From Mesorhizobium escarrei (lineage in GTDB: Bacteria; Pseudomonadota; Alphaproteobacteria; Rhizobiales; Rhizobiaceae): DNA of 64,000 nt. Under the pieces are notes generated by a model that saw only the letters and a list, made by a program, of their open reading frames with translations, was not told the DNA's origin and made no database searches. Below are positions 18,230-27,382 of this stretch, piece after piece. A program made the position numbers and the translations under genes. The stretch is taken from contig NZ_CAKXZT010000149.1 of NCBI RefSeq assembly GCF_935825525.1, positions 90,844 to 154,843 of the forward strand. Direction: 5' to 3'. How positions within the stretch are numbered: the stretch's first letter is position 1; every line of letters begins with the position of its first letter.

Positions 18230-19485
18230 GATGAAAGTCTCTCGATGCTCAATTTGTGCATTACCAATGTACCGACATATCGAAAGCGCCAGCTCTCGGC
18301 AATGGCGGCAGTCTCCAGCTTCAACAATTGCATGGGGCACCGACCAGGTCCAACCGAAAACTCCTGGCTCAGGGCCTGGCGATTGTATGTACCCTCTGGA
18401 ATACTGAACCGCGCTATTTCGCTGGCCTGCCCCACGCATCTGATCGACCAGAACAATTCCTTGGGAAGCTTCAAGGTCCTTGCAGAGGCGATCAGAGAAA
18501 TCTTGTAGGAACCTGGAGGCAATTCAACATACTGTTGAAGAGCTGTGTTCTTAACCGGCGTATTCAGGAAGCGGACGATCGCTCCACTCTCGCCTTCGAC
18601 CGCTTCTTCAGATGATACAAACTTTACTTCCATGCCCGACTGATCGCCGACCTGCCAATCGAAAGGCTTGCCGCTCGACACCGGCTGAAAGGTGCTGTTG
18701 AAAATATATCCACCCAACTTCCGTTCTTCATCAGACAGGCTGAAAAGAAACAACCGATATGCTGGTTCATATCGTTTCTGATTGATAAAACCATTGATCA
18801 CAAAGGACAATTCGTTCGATTTTGGCGGTGCGCCTGATCCAGTCAAATCGAGCAACAGCCGGTTTGCGGAATCGAGCCCTTCGGGAGTTCTGCCGAGAGT
18901 GGCGAACAGACTGGTTCTCCAGGGCGCCTCTGCTTTGACGGCTGCCAGCACTGCCTGGTACCCGTCGGGGCTTGAAAGGATTGTTGGCAGGCCCTCGGCG
19001 ACGGCCGGAAATCGATCTGGCCATCGCCTTAGCAATATATCAATCTCACCGGCAGCCTTTGCCAGATCGCCTATCTCGATCGAGTGGCCAATGGACCTTT
19101 GGAGCGCGTGGATTTCGGTCTTCGATAACTTTCGAGCTTGGTCGAAGAATTCATAGGCCTCTTCTTTTTTGCCCTCTCGGTATTTGATCTCGCCGATCAG
19201 ACTGTAGAGCCGTGCGTCCGCAAGGTCAAAACGAAGCGCGCTTTCGGCCTTGGCAAGCAATGCGTCGAGATCGGGAGCATTGCTTGTATCGTTCAGGTCG
19301 TGAGTAATCTCGCCTATCAACGCATTGACGTTCAACGGATCCAGCGCGAGGGAAACGGTTGGTGTTTCGTTTTCAAGAAACCGACTTAGCCCGATCGACG
19401 AAGCCGCCAACACTAGAACGGATGCGGCGAACCAAACGCCTGAACGCCGTAGATTTCGCATAAGCGGGCTGGTCTGCTCCGTCAT
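18226..19485 (-). CDS. membrane-anchored TPR-like protein of the polysaccharide cluster
   Basis: Unrecognised at family level. From MTEQTSPLM (19485) it has a short cytoplasmic tail, one transmembrane segment (VWFAASVLVLAASSIGLSRF) and then a periplasmic helical part with tetratricopeptide character (ADARLYSLIGEIKYREGKKE, about residues 85-104). The C-terminal half is beta-rich and ends PMQLLKLETAAIAESW. Similar TPR proteins accompany polymerases in exopolysaccharide loci. Its start lies about 113 bp inside the end of the BY-kinase gene in another frame, an unusually long overlap; an ATG at 19461 would shorten it to 89 bp. Its stop overlaps the next gene's start. Confidence 0.7.
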   Translation of the reverse strand: MTEQTSPLMRNLRRSGVWFAASVLVLAASSIGLSRFLENETPTVSLALDPLNVNALIGEITHDLNDTSNAPDLDALLAKAESALRFDLADARLYSLIGEIKYREGKKEEAYEFFDQARKLSKTEIHALQRSIGHSIEIGDLAKAAGEIDILLRRWPDRFPAVAEGLPTILSSPDGYQAVLAAVKAEAPWRTSLFATLGRTPEGLDSANRLLLDLTGSGAPPKSNELSFVINGFINQKRYEPAYRLFLFSLSDEERKLGGYIFNSTFQPVSSGKPFDWQVGDQSGMEVKFVSSEEAVEGESGAIVRFLNTPVKNTALQQYVELPPGSYKISLIASARTLKLPKELFWSIRCVGQASEIARFSIPEGTYNRQALSQEFSVGPGRCPMQLLKLETAAIAESWRFRYVGTLVMHKLSIERLSS

Positions 19486-21745
19486 CGACTTTGCCCTCAA
19501 GTTTCGGGGTTCCGTAGTCGTAATACTGGTAGTTCATGTATTTGTAGCCGTAGTTGTAATCGAACTTGTTCACTGCAAACTTCGACATCGCGGCTCCGAC
19601 CACGTTCGCGCCGGCAGCTCGCAGGCGCTTCAACGCTGTCTTCGCCGACTTGCGCGTCACCTGATTGGTAGAAATGACCATCAATGTGCCCTCGGCAAGC
19701 CGGCTGAGGATGGGCGCATCTGAAAGGCCGACGATCGGCGGGGCATCGATTATGACGAGATCAAAGCGTTTGCCGAGATTGGTAACGATGAGTGCCATCT
19801 TCGGTGAAGAGAGCAGGTCAGCAGGGTTGGGTGGGATCGTTCCGGAAGTCAGAACGGTCACATTAGGATATTTTGTCGCCCTGAAAATGCTTGCCAGATC
19901 CTCCTTGCGGACGGTGTTCGTCAAGAGATTGCTCAGTCCGATTGTGTTGTCGAGACCAAACAGGCGGTGAAGATTGGGCTTTCGAAGATCGCCGTCGACA
20001 ATGAGAACCCTGGCACCGAGCGCGGCAAAATCCTGTCCGAGCTTGAACGAGGTGGTCGACTTGCCCTCCGAGGGTTCCGAACTCGTGACCAGCAGCGATC
20101 GCGGCGCGCCTTCGGCGCCGGAGAACTGCAATGACGTTCGAAGCGAACGGTAGGCTTCGGACAGTCCCGATTTCTGATCGGCGATGCTGGCTATGAGTTC
20201 CCGGTCATCGACAAGCGGTAGGATGCCGAGCATCGCCAATCCCAGCTCCTTTTCGATCTGCTCAGGATTGGTGAAGGTGTTGTTCAACAACTCAATTATG
20301 TAAATTATTGACGCGCTGAGCGCCAGGAAAAGAGCCAGAGCGACCGCAAGATTGACACTCAGGCGTGGAGAATAAGGATTATTAGGCTGCGTCGCGAAAT
20401 CGACAATTGCCGCACTTTGTGTCTTGAGTTCCGAGCTCACACCAACCTCGTTCAGCTTGGCAATCAAATTGTCATACTGAGAGCGGTTTGAATCTACTTC
20501 TCGCTTCAAGATGGTGTATTTAATGTTTTTGTCGTTGAAGATGACCTGCTGCGTCTCCATCTCGGCAAGTTTTGTCTTAAGGTCGGCCTCCTTGTTCTGA
20601 GCCTCCTGGTATTTCTGCCGCAGTGAATCGGTTATCGTCAAAACGCCGTTGTCATAAAGCCGCTGCAGTTCCTTGATCTGCGCCTGAAGCTGCTGCATCT
20701 CTGGAAAACCGGGCTTCAATATGCCCAGCTTCTGCTGATACTGGCTGGTCAAATCCGACAGCTTCTCGGTGATTTTCTGCAGACCCTCGCTTTCCAAGAC
20801 TGGGCCGAGGCTCGACCCCCGACCTTTGTCTATCTGGTCCACCATCCGCCCGGCATCGAGACGTTCCTGGATTGCTGTCGCGAGCGCGGTGTTGAGCGTC
20901 TCGATGTTCGACCCTATCAGCGATTTTTCTTCGCCGGTTATCGTGATGCCCGCATCCTTTGCATAGGCGACGAGTTCCTCTTCGGATTTCTGAAGCTTTT
21001 GCTTTACCTGCAGAACCTGTTCCTGGATGAACTGCCGTGCCAGGTCCGACGTCTCGCTAGTCTGATCGAGGCGTTGATCGATAAAACTTTGCGCGACCTG
21101 ATTGGCTATGTCACTTGCATATTTCGGGTTCTGGTCGGCAAACGCAATCGACAGCAGGCTTGTGTTGCTGACCAGCGTGACCGTGAGGTCATTCATCACG
21201 CGACCGATGGCAATCTTCTCACGTTCCTCCGGGGTTTTCTCTTCTATGGAAGGCGCCTTTGAAATTCCGAACGCACGATAGAAAATATTGCTAGGCGAGA
21301 AGTTCGGGGTCGGAAACAGGAAATCCGGCTTTTCGCTGAGCCCCAGTTGGAATACTACGCGCTGGGCCAAAGCCCGGCTTTTCAGCTTTTCACGGGCGGT
21401 TTGAAAGGCGCGCAGGTCGCTGCTTTCAGAAACCACTTCAATGTCCTGGAATACCTTGGCCGAAGGAACCAGCACTTCCAACTGCGTTGTTGCCAAATAT
21501 TTTGGCGTCTGCATCATAGTAACAACCATGCCGGCAACCAGCCCGGCTGCCGCCATCATCACTATCAGCCACCGATACTGGACAACATAAAACAGCAGCC
21601 TGAGGGGATTGAAGCGCTCGTCGTGCTCCGAATAATCGCGGCCATACGAGCTATAGTTTTGCGCACCGTCATAATACAGTTCGGCAGACAAGGCTTGGCC
21701 ATGCCCTGGGCCTGCAATTTGATGCTGTCTATTGCGATCGAGCAT
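19373..21745 (-). CDS. Wzc/ExoP-like polysaccharide co-polymerase with BY-kinase domain
   Basis: The 790-residue inner-membrane chain-length regulator has a Wzz domain with TM1 (WLIVMMAAAGLVAGMVVTMM, near residue 60), a long periplasmic coiled-coil region (about 200-430), TM2 near 470 and a cytoplasmic bacterial tyrosine kinase. Walker A SSEPSEGKSTT is near 553, Walker A' VDGDLRKP follows, and Walker B VIIDAPP is near 663. A cluster of eight tyrosines at about 730-744 (YNYGYKYMNYQYYDY) is the expected autophosphorylation tail. It works with the Wza-like exporter and the CpsB-type phosphatase encoded just upstream. About 45 residues follow the tyrosine cluster, encoded by DNA that also codes the next gene. 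Confidence 0.92.
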   Translation of the reverse strand: MLDRNRQHQIAGPGHGQALSAELYYDGAQNYSSYGRDYSEHDERFNPLRLLFYVVQYRWLIVMMAAAGLVAGMVVTMMQTPKYLATTQLEVLVPSAKVFQDIEVVSESSDLRAFQTAREKLKSRALAQRVVFQLGLSEKPDFLFPTPNFSPSNIFYRAFGISKAPSIEEKTPEEREKIAIGRVMNDLTVTLVSNTSLLSIAFADQNPKYASDIANQVAQSFIDQRLDQTSETSDLARQFIQEQVLQVKQKLQKSEEELVAYAKDAGITITGEEKSLIGSNIETLNTALATAIQERLDAGRMVDQIDKGRGSSLGPVLESEGLQKITEKLSDLTSQYQQKLGILKPGFPEMQQLQAQIKELQRLYDNGVLTITDSLRQKYQEAQNKEADLKTKLAEMETQQVIFNDKNIKYTILKREVDSNRSQYDNLIAKLNEVGVSSELKTQSAAIVDFATQPNNPYSPRLSVNLAVALALFLALSASIIYIIELLNNTFTNPEQIEKELGLAMLGILPLVDDRELIASIADQKSGLSEAYRSLRTSLQFSGAEGAPRSLLVTSSEPSEGKSTTSFKLGQDFAALGARVLIVDGDLRKPNLHRLFGLDNTIGLSNLLTNTVRKEDLASIFRATKYPNVTVLTSGTIPPNPADLLSSPKMALIVTNLGKRFDLVIIDAPPIVGLSDAPILSRLAEGTLMVISTNQVTRKSAKTALKRLRAAGANVVGAAMSKFAVNKFDYNYGYKYMNYQYYDYGTPKLEGKVDDGADQPAYAKSTAFRRLVRRIRSSVGGFVDRAKSVS

Positions 21746-21791
21746 GGTGCGAGGTAATCCTAGGTTTATCTGACCGGGCCGCGATTTACGG

Positions 21792-22577
21792 TCACGGAAT
21801 CACAGCAATACGGGCTGCACTTGAGGCGACGCCGAGGGCGTCCTTGAGATTGTTTATGGCAATTTTCGATTTCGAGGCGAAGACGACAATCTTGTCGCCA
21901 CCAAAGATGCGTGGGTTGCGGCTCTTGCCGGCACGTATCTGCTCCACATTGTAATTCGCGACCAGGGTGTTTTGGCCGACATTGCGATAGACAAAGACTT
22001 TTTTTGCATCGCCAACGGCATTGAACCCGCCAGCAAGGGCGATCGCATCAATGAGAGAAGAATTGCTCGACACCGGAAAGATACCGGCCCTGGTGACTTC
22101 GCCATCGACGGTAACGCGCTGTCCGATCGATTCCTTGACGAAGACCGACACATCGGGCGACTGGAGATAGTTGGCGCCGTAAGCCGTTTCGATTTCCTGC
22201 TCCAACTGACGGACGGTCTTCCCTGCCGCGGTGACGGTTCCGATAAGTGGAAGCGAAATTTGCCCGCCAGGGTCGACTTGAACGGTTCTGTTCAGATTGT
22301 CGACCTGGAACACATTTACCTCCAGCACATCGTTAGGCGACAAGGGCTGCTCGTTGCCGTTCTGGCTGTTTTGCGGCGCAGGCAGTTCCTTTACGACCTG
22401 CAGGGCGCCGCCGGCGGAGAGCGGCGCCGACGATGACGTCAGTTGCAGCGCATCGACCGATGTCGGCGAAGACGATGATGTCGTCGACGAGGTGCTCGTG
22501 CAGGCAGACATCGAGAGCGAAGCGAGCAAGGCACATATCGCGCCCGTATAATTTTTTGCGAAATGAAACACGGCCAC
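21792..22577 (-). CDS. outer-membrane polysaccharide export lipoprotein (Wza/ExoF-like)
   Basis: The 261-residue protein has a lipoprotein signal (lipobox SMSAC, Cys near residue 26), a Ser/Thr-rich linker, a Poly_export domain (LSPNDVLEVNVFQVDNLNRT and the following GQISLPLIGTV) and one SLBB domain (SIGQRVTVDGEVTRAG). It forms the outer-membrane part of the export channel with the Wzc-like protein. The GTG start shares its G with the TAG stop of the phosphatase gene, so translation is coupled; AAGGGTGGGG lies upstream. It lacks the long C-terminal helix part of E. coli Wza, as rhizobial members do. Confidence 0.9.
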   Translation of the reverse strand: MAVFHFAKNYTGAICALLASLSMSACTSTSSTTSSSSPTSVDALQLTSSSAPLSAGGALQVVKELPAPQNSQNGNEQPLSPNDVLEVNVFQVDNLNRTVQVDPGGQISLPLIGTVTAAGKTVRQLEQEIETAYGANYLQSPDVSVFVKESIGQRVTVDGEVTRAGIFPVSSNSSLIDAIALAGGFNAVGDAKKVFVYRNVGQNTLVANYNVEQIRAGKSRNPRIFGGDKIVVFASKSKIAINNLKDALGVASSAARIAVIP

Positions 22578-23386
22578 TACGCTGCCCCACCCTTCAACAG
22601 GCGACCCAATCCTGCAAAGCGACCGAAATTGCCGGGGCTTGGCTTTTTCGAGCGTGCCTTTCCGACCGGCTCGAGGGGCCGGTTCGCCAATATCTCGCCT
22701 GGACGTTTCAACACCATATTGCGGGCCTCATCTTCCCCACATCGCTTCGCGGCAAGGGCAACCGCCTGCGAAAGCCCAGGGCGCCGGCGGGTAGCGCCGT
22801 GGGTGTCCGAAGCGATAATATCTACTCTACCCTCGTCAATCAGCTTTTCCGAATAGTAAAGCGCCGTGCGTCCAAAAGCACCAACAATCGAGTCTGCGGT
22901 AAGTTGAATTAGGCAACCCACTGCATTCAATTTCTCGACAACATCGTAATTCGTCTTGATCCAGGTTAGTCGCTCAGGATGGGTAAGAATCGGAACGAAC
23001 CCGGCGTTTATGAGGCGCAGAGCCAAATCTTCCAGCTTTGGCGGCAAGACGTGGTGCGGCGGTTCGAATAGAAAATAACGCGACCTGTTCAAGGTCGGCA
23101 CGCTATCCAGCGCCAATTGCTCCGGCAGATCCGGCGCTATATGCACATCGGCGCCGACGTAAAGAGCAAGCGGTATTGCGGCGCGGCTCAGCGCCTGCTC
23201 CAACTCTTGAACCGCTCGGGAAATATTTGCCGATCCGTTTTCATACATGCCTGGTACGATATGCGGCGTACACGCCATATGGGTCGTTCCGTCGGCTACC
23301 GCCAGCCGCGCCATTTCCAGCGATTCAGCAAGGCTGCGCGAGCCGTCGTCAAGACCAGGCAAGATATGGGAATGCAGGTCGATCAT
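22577..23386 (-). CDS. CpsB/CapC-family protein-tyrosine phosphatase
   Basis: PHP-fold, metal-dependent tyrosine phosphatase of the YwqE/CpsB type. From the ATG at 23386 it starts MIDLHSHILPGLDDG with the first metal-binding histidines. CTPHIVPGMY, ILTHPERLTW and IASDTHG supply further ligands. It has 269 residues. The open frame extends to 23473, but the conserved start argues for 23386. It should reverse phosphorylation of the BY-kinase tail encoded two genes downstream, which is how such pairs control chain length and export. The C-terminal 30 residues are basic and not conserved. Confidence 0.9.
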   Translation of the reverse strand: MIDLHSHILPGLDDGSRSLAESLEMARLAVADGTTHMACTPHIVPGMYENGSANISRAVQELEQALSRAAIPLALYVGADVHIAPDLPEQLALDSVPTLNRSRYFLFEPPHHVLPPKLEDLALRLINAGFVPILTHPERLTWIKTNYDVVEKLNAVGCLIQLTADSIVGAFGRTALYYSEKLIDEGRVDIIASDTHGATRRRPGLSQAVALAAKRCGEDEARNMVLKRPGEILANRPLEPVGKARSKKPSPGNFGRFAGLGRLLKGGAA

Positions 23387-23649
23387 TGACGTTTGTGGCC
23401 GCACTGGAGCAACGTGACGATTTCTCCCGAATAAAAGGTAAATGCGCCACCCGCACGATAGCGAATGACGCATTCGTCAAATCCATGCAATGCGGTAGAT
23501 GCCAAATCCAAGCTATTCGCTGACAGCGAGCGGTATGGTGGATGAATTCTATCAACACCTCCTGCTCCAGCCAGCGCGCGAAGGCACTGCGGCACCGGCA
23601 ATACGGCAGAGGCAGTCACACGCCCCTGCTATATTGTCTACTGGGCGAC

Positions 23650-24132
23650 TTAACGGCTGACGGGGTCGCCATCATCCTGCGTTGCAGCAAGGATAGCTGC
23701 CACACCAACCATGCCCCCAAAAATATACAGCGGAGTGTTGGACTGGTTGTTGTTGCCCGGGGGAACCTGAGCCGTATGCTCAGAGCCCAGCATTCTCACG
23801 CAGATATTGTTCTCGACACGGGAAATGTCGAGGCTTGAATTCGCCGGCACATCCAGGTTGCAGCCACCGACATTGACGGAAGCCGATCCCTTGGCACCGA
23901 CCACTATGCGGCTGCCGAAATCCAGCGCATTTCCCGCTTTTGCCGTGCCATAGCCCGCGGCTTGCGAAACCATTACGTCGCCATTGGCCTGCCCGATGGA
24001 ACCAATCGAACTCGCCGCCCCCTGATAGGGTGTCGTACAGGTGCACGACGCATCCTGAGCGAAAGACGAAACCGGGCCGAAACCGATCGTGGCGGCAAAT
24101 CCGGCTAACGCAACTTTTACAGTGAGGTTCAT
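23650..24132 (-). CDS. secreted FecR-like small protein
   Basis: Not assigned to a firm family. The ATG at 24132, preceded by AAGGATCGAAACG, starts a 160-residue protein with a Sec signal peptide (ALAGFAATIGFGPVSSFAQ, cleavage near residue 26). A Cys pair CTCTTPY follows. A middle region (NGDVMVSQAAGYGTAKAGNA and the following GSRIVVGAKGSASVNVG) has the repeated short strands of FecR-like domains. A C-terminal hydrophobic stretch (YIFGGMVGVAAILAATQ) could anchor it. It lies upstream of the phosphatase gene on the same strand, so an envelope role in export is plausible. Confidence 0.65.
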   Translation of the reverse strand: MNLTVKVALAGFAATIGFGPVSSFAQDASCTCTTPYQGAASSIGSIGQANGDVMVSQAAGYGTAKAGNALDFGSRIVVGAKGSASVNVGGCNLDVPANSSLDISRVENNICVRMLGSEHTAQVPPGNNNQSNTPLYIFGGMVGVAAILAATQDDGDPVSR

Positions 24133-24443
24133 TCGTTTCGATCCTTTTTGTCCCGCCGCACCTCGGCCCCACCCGGGCACCAAGGTATTGATAAGCGCGT
24201 AACAGCTTTTAGCGTTGATTCCAACCTGCTTCGCAATTGCGAAATGATTTTTGGTTTCTCATGTGTTTCATTGGACACACTCCCTTGCCAGATTTGAATC
24301 TACCATTTTCGCGCCACTCTCTGGAAATTTCAGAAAACAAGTCTGTTCCTGGCCTTTGATGGCCATCGCGCCGATGCCTGTGATCGCACATTCTGTCTTT
24401 CATTTTATGACAGGGAGTTGACGAGGCCGTGAACAACGAACCC
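24133..24443. other. 311-bp gap between two secreted-protein genes
   Basis: No gene, hairpin or clear promoter is recognised. It lies between the stop of the nuclease-like gene and the start of the FecR-like gene, and presumably contains the latter's leader. Confidence 0.4.
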
Positions 24444-24908
24444 TTATTGGCAAGCTTTGTAGGTCGAACCTGCCTGCGCCGGCTGTCCGCACAAGATGCC
24501 ATTCTCTGCAAGTTTGGCGGCCAAATCCGCGCCATCGGACGTGAGGCATTGCACAACGATGGCATCACCAAATTTTGAGGCGACATTGCCGTCGCAAGGC
24601 GTCCCCATGCCGACCGGCTTGCAAGTCAGGGCGAGCCCTTGGTAGTCCCGGCGCGCCGCATCCGTTACCATGGCACGCAGGGATTGAGGCTTGGTAAACG
24701 CCACGCCGCATAGCACAATTTTGCGGTTGGCGACGCGAAGATCATCAACCGCCTGGATGAAAAGCTTGCCATCAAACGGCTCGATCGCCGCTTGTGGCTT
24801 TGGGGCTGGCGGACGACGAGGCGTTCCTTTTTCCACGATGATGGCAAAGAAGCCAACCGCAAACGCCAGGGCAAGGAGTGCCAACAAGCTTATTTTCTTG
24901 AACGACAA
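24444..24908 (-). CDS. membrane-anchored SNase-like protein
   Basis: A 154-residue protein starting at TTG 24908 (GAGGATTTT upstream). It has one N-terminal hydrophobic segment (LLALLALAFAVGFFAIIVEK) and a Pro-rich linker, then a domain whose strand pattern looks like a staphylococcal-nuclease (OB) fold: DLRVANRKIVLCGVAF, then CKPVGMGTPCDGN, then VVQCLTSDGADLAAKLAENG. Six cysteines lie in the domain and may form disulfides. The usual catalytic Arg/Glu residues are not obvious, so it may be a non-catalytic relative. The fold call is by pattern and tentative. Confidence 0.55.
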   Translation of the reverse strand: MSFKKISLLALLALAFAVGFFAIIVEKGTPRRPPAPKPQAAIEPFDGKLFIQAVDDLRVANRKIVLCGVAFTKPQSLRAMVTDAARRDYQGLALTCKPVGMGTPCDGNVASKFGDAIVVQCLTSDGADLAAKLAENGILCGQPAQAGSTYKACQ

Positions 24909-25021
24909 AAATCCTCACTCCCGGCCAAGCACGTGTCTCTATCGCCTCTGGCGGAGACGGCCGGACGACTCACGGTCGCCTGGTAGCATCCATTTCAATC
25001 GAAGAAATTCCGTCAACTGCT

Positions 25022-27262
25022 CTATCGTGCTTCGCCGGCGGTGCTGTCGAGATATTGGGTCAGCGCGCAAACCAGATGATAAAAAATGCTTGCCGGCACA
25101 TCGGTCGCCAGCGAGCGGCCGCGCTCGTCGATTCGGTCTATCCACAGGCCGAGCGGTGCCGGATTGATGTGCCAACGGAACAGCCGGCTGACACGCGCTT
25201 CGATCTCGGGCTTGAGGTCAGGTCCGCCCGAACCGTCCAATGCAATCGCCGCCTTGATCGCTTCGGCCTGAGGCCAACTGCGCGAGACACGGTCGAGCGG
25301 CAGACCTTGCCGCGAGACGGCGCCATAGGCGAGGCCGGTGGCGCGATTGAGGCCGTTGGCGACGGCCGAGGCATAGAGCTTTCTGGCAAAGCCGGTCAGT
25401 TCGCCCTGGCCAGTGCGCCCGGCGAAGTCGACCAGCAGCGAGGCCCATTCGAAATGGTGGCCGGGTTCCGTCCATGTACCTTTCTCGCCCTCCGCCTGCC
25501 TCCACTCGGCATCGAAATATTCGCCCAGCGTCCAGCTTTCCGGATCGAAGAAATGGCTGCGAAACAGATCGACGATGCGCGCGGCGCGGCGCAGGTAGGC
25601 GAGCTCGCCGGTCGCTTGATGCCAGGCCAGGAAAGCCTCGAGCAGATGCATGTGCGGGTTGGAACGGCGTTCGCCCTCGCCGCTCGACGTTTCGAGAAAG
25701 CCGGTCATGCGGTGATCCTCGAGATGCGCGTCGAGAAACGAAAACGTTTCTTCGGCAAGCCGCAATGCATCAGGATTGCCGACCATATGGGCATGCGCCA
25801 GCGCCAGCAGCACGCAGGAATGATCATAGGCATCCTCGGCTGCGTCGGCGACCGTGCCGTCGACATTGAACGTGCGCACCCAGCCGCCATTGTCGGTGCG
25901 GCCGTTCCTGGCCATGAATTCGAGGCCGTGGCCGATCAGCCGGTCGGCAGGCCCGTCCCAGCCGCGCGCCTTGGCGACAGCGAAGGCGTAGACTTGCCTG
26001 GCCATGGTGCGCATCCGCTTGGGCTTCTTCAGCGGTGTGGCGTCAAAACCGAGCGCCTCATGAAAACCGCCATGGCGCTCATCGACCCCAACCGTCGACC
26101 ACAGCGGCACCGTCTCTTCAAACAGCCAGTGATGCACACGGCGCCGCCAGGCGCCGCTTTCGATGACGCGGTCACCGGCGGGCGTGAACCTGGTTTCCAG
26201 CCGGCCGCTCTTTTCGAGCTGCTCGACGATCTTCTTGACGTTCTGGCTGCGGCTGACCGGGGCGACGAATGTGGCATCGGCGGTCGAGACGATGGCAATG
26301 TCCTTCAGGCCGATGGCCGAGAGCAGGCGACTGTCGCTGCGGATATAGGAGTTCTCGCAGTCGATGGCGACGACATCGCCGACGATGACATTGCCGTCTT
26401 TGTCGGACGGGCCGACATCGAGCAGTGATTGCCAGGAACCGAGATCGTTCCAGCGGAAGCCGGCCGGCACCATGGCGATATGGCTGGCACGCTCCATGAT
26501 TGCATAGTCGATCGACGTCGAGGGAATGGCGGCGTAGAGCTCCAGAGGCATGTAGAGACCAGAAAGATCTGACGTCGCCGCCTGGTAGGCAATTTCGGTG
26601 GCCTTCCAGATCTCGGGCTCGAAAGCCGTGAAGGCGTCGCGCATGGCCCTGGCGCGAAACAGGAAGATGCCGGTGTTCCAATAGAAATTACCCGCCGCCA
26701 GGTAATTCTGCGCGGTCGCGAGGTCCGGTTTCTCGACGAAACGCGAGACATCGCAGATGCCATCGGTCTCGCCGGCGATCTCGATATAGCCGTAACCGGT
26801 TTCGGGGTGGCCGGGCTTGATGCCGAACACCACCAGCCGGCCCGCACGCGCAGCGCCGGCGCCGTTTTCCACGCTTTGCCAGAATTGCCGTGCGGTCGTA
26901 ATTTCATGATCGGACGGCACCACCAGCACCAGGCTGTCGCCGAATTCGGAGAGGGTGCGCAGCGTCGCCAAGGCAACAGCGGCAGCGGTGTTGCGGCCGG
27001 TCGGCTCGAACAAGGGGCCGCCGCCGGAAAGGTCGATGCCGGCGAGGTCCGCATGGACGCGGTCGGCATGCCGTTCCGAGGCAATCAGGAAGACCGGCGT
27101 TTCGCCGTCCGGCCGCGCCGTCAGCCGCCGCAACGTCTTGACCAGCATCGAGCCATCGCCGGAAAAATCATGGAACTGCTTGGGATTGTCCTCGCGCGAC
27201 AGCGGCCACAGCCGTGAGCCAACGCCGCCGCTCATGACAAAACTGACGATTCGCTCGGTCAT
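25022..27262 (-). CDS. mannose-1-phosphate guanylyltransferase fused to AGE-family epimerase/isomerase
   Basis: Two enzymes in one 746-residue chain. Residues 1-350 are a ManC-type GDP-mannose pyrophosphorylase (VMSGGVGSRLWPLSREDNPK; GYIEIAG; RFVEKP). Residues 380-746 are an N-acylglucosamine 2-epimerase-family barrel of the kind that also isomerises mannose-6-phosphate and fructose-6-phosphate (SNPHMHLLEAFLAW, PGHHFEWASLL, SIFYHLV contain the family His/Glu). Together they could convert fructose-6-P through mannose into GDP-mannose, the substrate of the gmd product upstream. The frame is open to 27376, but MTERIVSFVMSGG at 27262 is the conserved start. Mannose-1-P formation would need a separate phosphomannomutase. 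Confidence 0.9.
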   Translation of the reverse strand: MTERIVSFVMSGGVGSRLWPLSREDNPKQFHDFSGDGSMLVKTLRRLTARPDGETPVFLIASERHADRVHADLAGIDLSGGGPLFEPTGRNTAAAVALATLRTLSEFGDSLVLVVPSDHEITTARQFWQSVENGAGAARAGRLVVFGIKPGHPETGYGYIEIAGETDGICDVSRFVEKPDLATAQNYLAAGNFYWNTGIFLFRARAMRDAFTAFEPEIWKATEIAYQAATSDLSGLYMPLELYAAIPSTSIDYAIMERASHIAMVPAGFRWNDLGSWQSLLDVGPSDKDGNVIVGDVVAIDCENSYIRSDSRLLSAIGLKDIAIVSTADATFVAPVSRSQNVKKIVEQLEKSGRLETRFTPAGDRVIESGAWRRRVHHWLFEETVPLWSTVGVDERHGGFHEALGFDATPLKKPKRMRTMARQVYAFAVAKARGWDGPADRLIGHGLEFMARNGRTDNGGWVRTFNVDGTVADAAEDAYDHSCVLLALAHAHMVGNPDALRLAEETFSFLDAHLEDHRMTGFLETSSGEGERRSNPHMHLLEAFLAWHQATGELAYLRRAARIVDLFRSHFFDPESWTLGEYFDAEWRQAEGEKGTWTEPGHHFEWASLLVDFAGRTGQGELTGFARKLYASAVANGLNRATGLAYGAVSRQGLPLDRVSRSWPQAEAIKAAIALDGSGGPDLKPEIEARVSRLFRWHINPAPLGLWIDRIDERGRSLATDVPASIFYHLVCALTQYLDSTAGEAR

Positions 27263-27382
27263 TTGGGCATCCCTGCAGAGAGCTAGGTCGTATTGAATCA
27301 CCTGCGCGCGCAGTCCGCACAGGATGCGCTCCTTCACAAGCTCCGCCGCCAATCGTGCCGACTTCGAGTGACCCAAGCAGCA

